From JALNZF01 sp049793155 (GTDB lineage Bacteria; Nitrospirota; UBA9217), in NCBI GenBank assembly GCA_049793155.1, contig JBARBN010000122.1:1-8356 (forward strand): DNA of 8,356 nucleotides. The letters are read 5' to 3'. Positions 5,910-8,356 of the stretch are shown piece by piece; the first letter of the stretch is position 1; every line of letters begins with the position of its first letter. Position numbers and translations under genes: made by a program. A model generated the notes under the pieces. The model made no database searches. It was not told where the DNA came from and saw nothing but the letters and a program-made list of their open reading frames with translations.

Positions 5910-6485
5910 ATGCCTGAAAGGAACATGCGAAGAAACATCATCGGAAGTCGGATCCTCTGGCGTCCGGCTGCCTTCATTGTGCTGCTCACTGCTTCATCAC
6001 TCCTCTGGCATTGTCAGGCGTTTTCCAATTCCCCGGAATTGAAAATCCATGTTATCAAGGTGCATGACGGCGACACCGTTACGCTGATGATAAACGGAAG
6101 GATGCGGAAGACCCGCCTGATCGGCATCGACGCGCCGGAGTTGAACCAGCGTCCTTGGGGCAGGCAGGCCAAGGAACATCTCATCGATATCATGAACCAT
6201 ACCGACTGGATCGTGACCATGGAGACGGATGCGGTGACGACCGACAAATACGGCCGGTCCCTGGTCTATCTCTGGACGAACAATAACGAACTTATCAATG
6301 AACGGATGGTCCTGGACGGCTATGCGGTCCTTTTTACGATAAGGCCGAATGTAAGGTATAAGGATAAATTTATCCGGGCAGAACAGCGCGCCCGGCAGGA
6401 GAGGAAGGGCATCTGGGGGGAGAACGGACTGAAAGAGGTCCCGGTCAAATACCGCGAGAAGCATCCGAGGAAGCAGTACAGATAA
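5910..6485 (+). CDS. Secreted SNase-like (thermonuclease) family nuclease
   Basis: This is a calcium-dependent-type nuclease of the staphylococcal nuclease fold, 191 residues, expected to cut DNA and RNA outside the cytoplasm. A signal peptide is visible: a basic N-terminus (RRNIIGSR), a hydrophobic core at about residues 19-33 and a plausible cleavage site after CQA at 37. The cysteine context LWHC does not fit a normal lipobox. The catalytic set is complete. DGDT at 53-56 gives the metal-site Asp, and TRLIGIDAPE provides Arg69, Asp74 and Glu77. TDKYGRSLVY provides Arg116; these correspond to Arg35, Asp40, Glu43 and Arg87 of the S. aureus enzyme. The tail after about 172 is basic. The start is uncertain: the ATG at 5910 lacks a well-placed ribosome-binding site, and the ATG at 5925 is an alternative that shortens the protein by five residues without affecting the signal peptide. 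It converges with rtcB. Confidence 0.9.
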   Translation: MPERNMRRNIIGSRILWRPAAFIVLLTASSLLWHCQAFSNSPELKIHVIKVHDGDTVTLMINGRMRKTRLIGIDAPELNQRPWGRQAKEHLIDIMNHTDWIVTMETDAVTTDKYGRSLVYLWTNNNELINERMVLDGYAVLFTIRPNVRYKDKFIRAEQRARQERKGIWGENGLKEVPVKYREKHPRKQYR

Positions 6486-6488
6486 TCG

Positions 6489-6512
6489 CCTTCTGATGAG
6501 ATGAATAGAAGG
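6489..6512. other. Weak inverted repeat in the convergent gap
   Basis: CCTTCT (6489-6494) and AGAAGG (6507-6512) form a six-pair stem with a 12-base loop, between the convergent stops of the nuclease gene and rtcB. No T-tract follows on either strand, so this is at best a poor bidirectional terminator. Confidence 0.2.
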
Positions 6513-6545
6513 AATGATACACTGATGATCGGCCCGTTCTCACCA

Positions 6546-7976
6546 CTACCCCTTCACACACGCGATCGGCTTGACCCGTGCCACCTTCCGGGCAAGGTTC
6601 GCATGATGCGCCGCGTCCACTACCTCAGTCACGTCCTTATAGGACTCCGGCGCCTCTTCGGCAATACCTGAATAGGAATGCGTCCGCACCGTCACCCCCT
6701 GTTCTTCCAGCGACCGTACCACATCCCTGCCGTTCCACCTTTTCTTCGCCTGGGTGCGCGACATGGCCCTGCCGGCGCCGTGGCAGGCGGAACCGAAGGC
6801 AACCTTCATCCCCTCTTCAGTGCCCGCAAGAATATAGGATGACGTTCCCATGGTGCCGCCGATCAGCACGGGCTGACCGATATGCCTGTACTCCGGTGGA
6901 AGATCTATCTGGCCCGGCCCGAACGCCCGCGTAGCACCCTTGCGGTGTACGAAGAGCTTCTTCTTTTTCCCGTTGACTGAGTGGGTCTCCACCTTGCAGG
7001 TATTATGGCTGATATCGTAGAGCATCTTGATATGCGCGCCGGGAAAGACCCCGGTAAATGTCTCGCGCACGAGGTGGGTGATGATCTGCCTGTTCGCCAG
7101 GGCGCAGTTGATCCCCGCGCTCATCGCGCCGAAATATTTTTTCCCCTCGGGAGAATTGATCGGCGCGCAGGCCAGTTCCCGGTCCTTGATCGCTATTTTG
7201 TATTTCTGCAGCGTGAAGGCGAGGCTCTTCAGATAATCCGTCCCGATCTGGTGACCGAGGCCGCGCGAACCGCAATGGACGGATATGACGACGTCGCCTT
7301 TTTTGAGCCCCATGGCAAGGGCGGCCTGTTCATCGTATATGTCCTCCACAACCTGCACCTCGAGGTAATGGTTGCCCGCGCCGAGCGTGCCCATTTCACG
7401 ATACTGCCGCTTCTTCGCCGTGTCCGAGACGTTGTCCGGGTCTGCACCGTCAACCCGGCCGTGCTCCTCGATATAGTCGAGGTCATCTTTGGTCCCATAC
7501 CCGTTCTGTACGGCCCACACGGCGCCGCCCACGAGCATTTCGTCGAGTCGTGAAGAAGAGAGCTTGATGAGCCCTTCGGAGCCGACGCCTGCCGGCACGC
7601 GGCTGTAAAGCTGATCAGCGAGCCTCTGGAGCCTCGGAATGACCTCTTCCCTGGTCAAGCCCGTCTTCATGGTGCGCACACCGCAGGAGATGTCGAACCC
7701 AACGCCGCCCATGGATATGATGCCGCCTTCGTCGGGGTCAAAGGCCGCTACCCCGCCGATGGGGAAGCCGTATCCCCAGTGCGCGTCCGGCATGGCCATC
7801 GAAGCGACCTGGATCCCCGGCAGCATGGCCACGTTCGTCACCTGCTCGCGGACCTTCTCGTCCATTTCCTGAAGCAGCTTTTCGCTAGCAAAGATCCTGC
7901 CGGGCACGCGCATTTCCCCCTGCCGCGGGATCTCCCAAAGATAGTCGTTGATCTTGGTGAAGGAATGTGGATCCAC
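6546..7976 (-). CDS. rtcB: RtcB RNA ligase (3'-phosphate/5'-hydroxyl, GTP- and Mn-dependent)
   Basis: This enzyme joins RNA ends carrying 3'-phosphate or 2',3'-cyclic phosphate to 5'-OH ends through an RtcB-GMP intermediate. The 476-residue length fits the long archaeal/bacterial form. The metal and active-site residues fall almost exactly at Pyrococcus horikoshii numbering: Asp95 and Cys98 (GVGFDISCGVR), Asn202, His203 and Glu206 (GAGNHYLE), His234 (HCGSRGLGH) and His324 (DISHNT). The guanylylated His399 is in SACHGAGR, and Lys475 is in the C-terminal CVKG. The gene is therefore intact. The start is GTG at 7974-7976, with AGGAG eight bases upstream inside a heptamer array. Archease lies 39 bases upstream and was probably co-transcribed. 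In bacteria RtcB is thought to repair cleaved tRNA or rRNA; the substrate here cannot be read from the sequence. Confidence 0.97.
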   Translation of the reverse strand: MDPHSFTKINDYLWEIPRQGEMRVPGRIFASEKLLQEMDEKVREQVTNVAMLPGIQVASMAMPDAHWGYGFPIGGVAAFDPDEGGIISMGGVGFDISCGVRTMKTGLTREEVIPRLQRLADQLYSRVPAGVGSEGLIKLSSSRLDEMLVGGAVWAVQNGYGTKDDLDYIEEHGRVDGADPDNVSDTAKKRQYREMGTLGAGNHYLEVQVVEDIYDEQAALAMGLKKGDVVISVHCGSRGLGHQIGTDYLKSLAFTLQKYKIAIKDRELACAPINSPEGKKYFGAMSAGINCALANRQIITHLVRETFTGVFPGAHIKMLYDISHNTCKVETHSVNGKKKKLFVHRKGATRAFGPGQIDLPPEYRHIGQPVLIGGTMGTSSYILAGTEEGMKVAFGSACHGAGRAMSRTQAKKRWNGRDVVRSLEEQGVTVRTHSYSGIAEEAPESYKDVTEVVDAAHHANLARKVARVKPIACVKG

Positions 7977-7983
7977 TTTACTG

Positions 7984-8011
7984 ACTCCTGTCTCCTGACC
8001 CCTGACTCCTG
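7984..8011 (-). repeat. Four-unit heptamer tandem array between archease and rtcB
   Basis: Four heptamers in register (plus strand ACTCCTG, TCTCCTG, ACCCCTG, ACTCCTG; minus strand CAGGAGT type) fill the 39-base gap between the archease stop and the rtcB GTG. The last copy provides the AGGAG that serves as the rtcB ribosome-binding site. The unit is the same as in the arrays at 361-454, some 7.5 kb away. Confidence 0.8.
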
Positions 8012-8015
8012 CTTC

Positions 8016-8356
8016 TCACACATCCACCACGCACTGCGCGATAAATCGCCCGTCCGCTTCCATGACCTTCAACATATGGTACGTCGCGCCTTTAATCTCG
8101 ACATCCGGCTCATGTCGTTCATGCTCCAGTTTTTCGCCCCATGCCGTCCCGGAAAGAGAAGTCCCCTCCATCTTCACGGTGAACTTCGAGAAGACCATGT
8201 GTTCGATGTCCGACAGCGTCAGGAGTGCGTTCAACCATTCGACAAGAAGGAGTTCATGGTCCGGAGCGGAAACTGTGATGCTTCTCTTCTCGTTGGCTTT
8301 AACGGCATGCACATTCACCATCACGGAGAACAACGCAACTGCCGCATTCTCAAAGG
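8016..8356 (-). CDS. Archease, RtcB activator (N-terminus beyond window edge)
   Basis: This is a small protein cofactor that accelerates guanylylation and turnover of the RNA ligase RtcB. About 112 residues are visible and the frame stays open to the right edge. FENAAVALFS just inside the edge aligns with the usual archease F.NAA.ALF segment. The first 30 or so residues, normally including part of the metal-binding acidic set, are therefore outside the window. Recognisable family features are LLLVEWLNALLTLSD, VFSKF, GE followed by VEIKGATYHMLKV, and the C-terminal VVDV with its conserved Asp. A TTG at 8331-8333 is only an internal codon, not the start. It lies directly upstream of rtcB on the same strand, the known partner arrangement. 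Confidence 0.92.
   Translation of the reverse strand, partial: FENAAVALFSVMVNVHAVKANEKRSITVSAPDHELLLVEWLNALLTLSDIEHMVFSKFTVKMEGTSLSGTAWGEKLEHERHEPDVEIKGATYHMLKVMEADGRFIAQCVVDV

Noticed and set aside
6489..6512. Intrinsic bidirectional terminator between the nuclease gene and rtcB
   Set aside because: The stem is six pairs with a long loop and no T-tract on either side, so it is listed only as a weak inverted repeat.
6981..7553. 190-codon plus-strand frame opposite rtcB
   Set aside because: It is the complement of intact rtcB, whose catalytic residues are all present; the antisense protein shows no recognisable motif.

Overview
The window carries bacterial genes of moderate GC content, tightly packed and mostly on the minus strand. 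The gene set is a YbhGFSR-type ABC exporter, a PilB/GspE-family ATPase with an MshEN-like N-terminus, a secreted staphylococcal-nuclease-like enzyme, and an RtcB RNA ligase with archease. Together with intergenic heptamer arrays, this would fit an environmental Gram-negative of the Nitrospirota or former Deltaproteobacteria type. That placement is an inference from gene content only; there is no rRNA or taxonomic marker here.

Layout, minus strand in transcription order. A divergent intergenic region (5725-5909) holds a plausible promoter for a YbhG-like membrane fusion protein (4897-5724). Next is a 694-residue PilB/GspE ATPase (2676-4760) with a degenerate response-regulator receiver domain at its C-terminus. 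A 292-base gap with no convincing gene follows. Then come two separate ABC ATPases (1466-2383 and 461-1387), matching the N-terminal and C-terminal halves of the single fused E. coli YbhF protein. Last is the N-terminal part of a YbhS-like ABC-2 permease, cut by the window edge (1-349). The order ybhG, ybhF, ybhS is therefore that of the E. coli exporter operon, but YbhF is split in two and a pilus/secretion-type ATPase gene sits inside.

On the plus strand, 5910-6485 encodes a signal-peptide-bearing SNase-fold nuclease with all catalytic residues. It converges on rtcB (6546-7976, minus), which lies just downstream of archease (8016 to beyond the right edge). Archease plus RtcB is a classic RNA-ligation pair.

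How the genes work together: the YbhG-like adaptor, the two ATPases (one with the catalytic H-loop histidine and one without) and the permease should form one heteromeric exporter. Archease activates RtcB. The role of the PilB-like ATPase in the exporter locus is not obvious.

The intergenic DNA is unusual. Short tandem repeats with a GAGTC/GACTC core lie between ATPase 2 and the permease, between the two ATPases, and between archease and rtcB. One copy forms a long inverted repeat. Two others appear to supply the Shine-Dalgarno sequence of the next gene.
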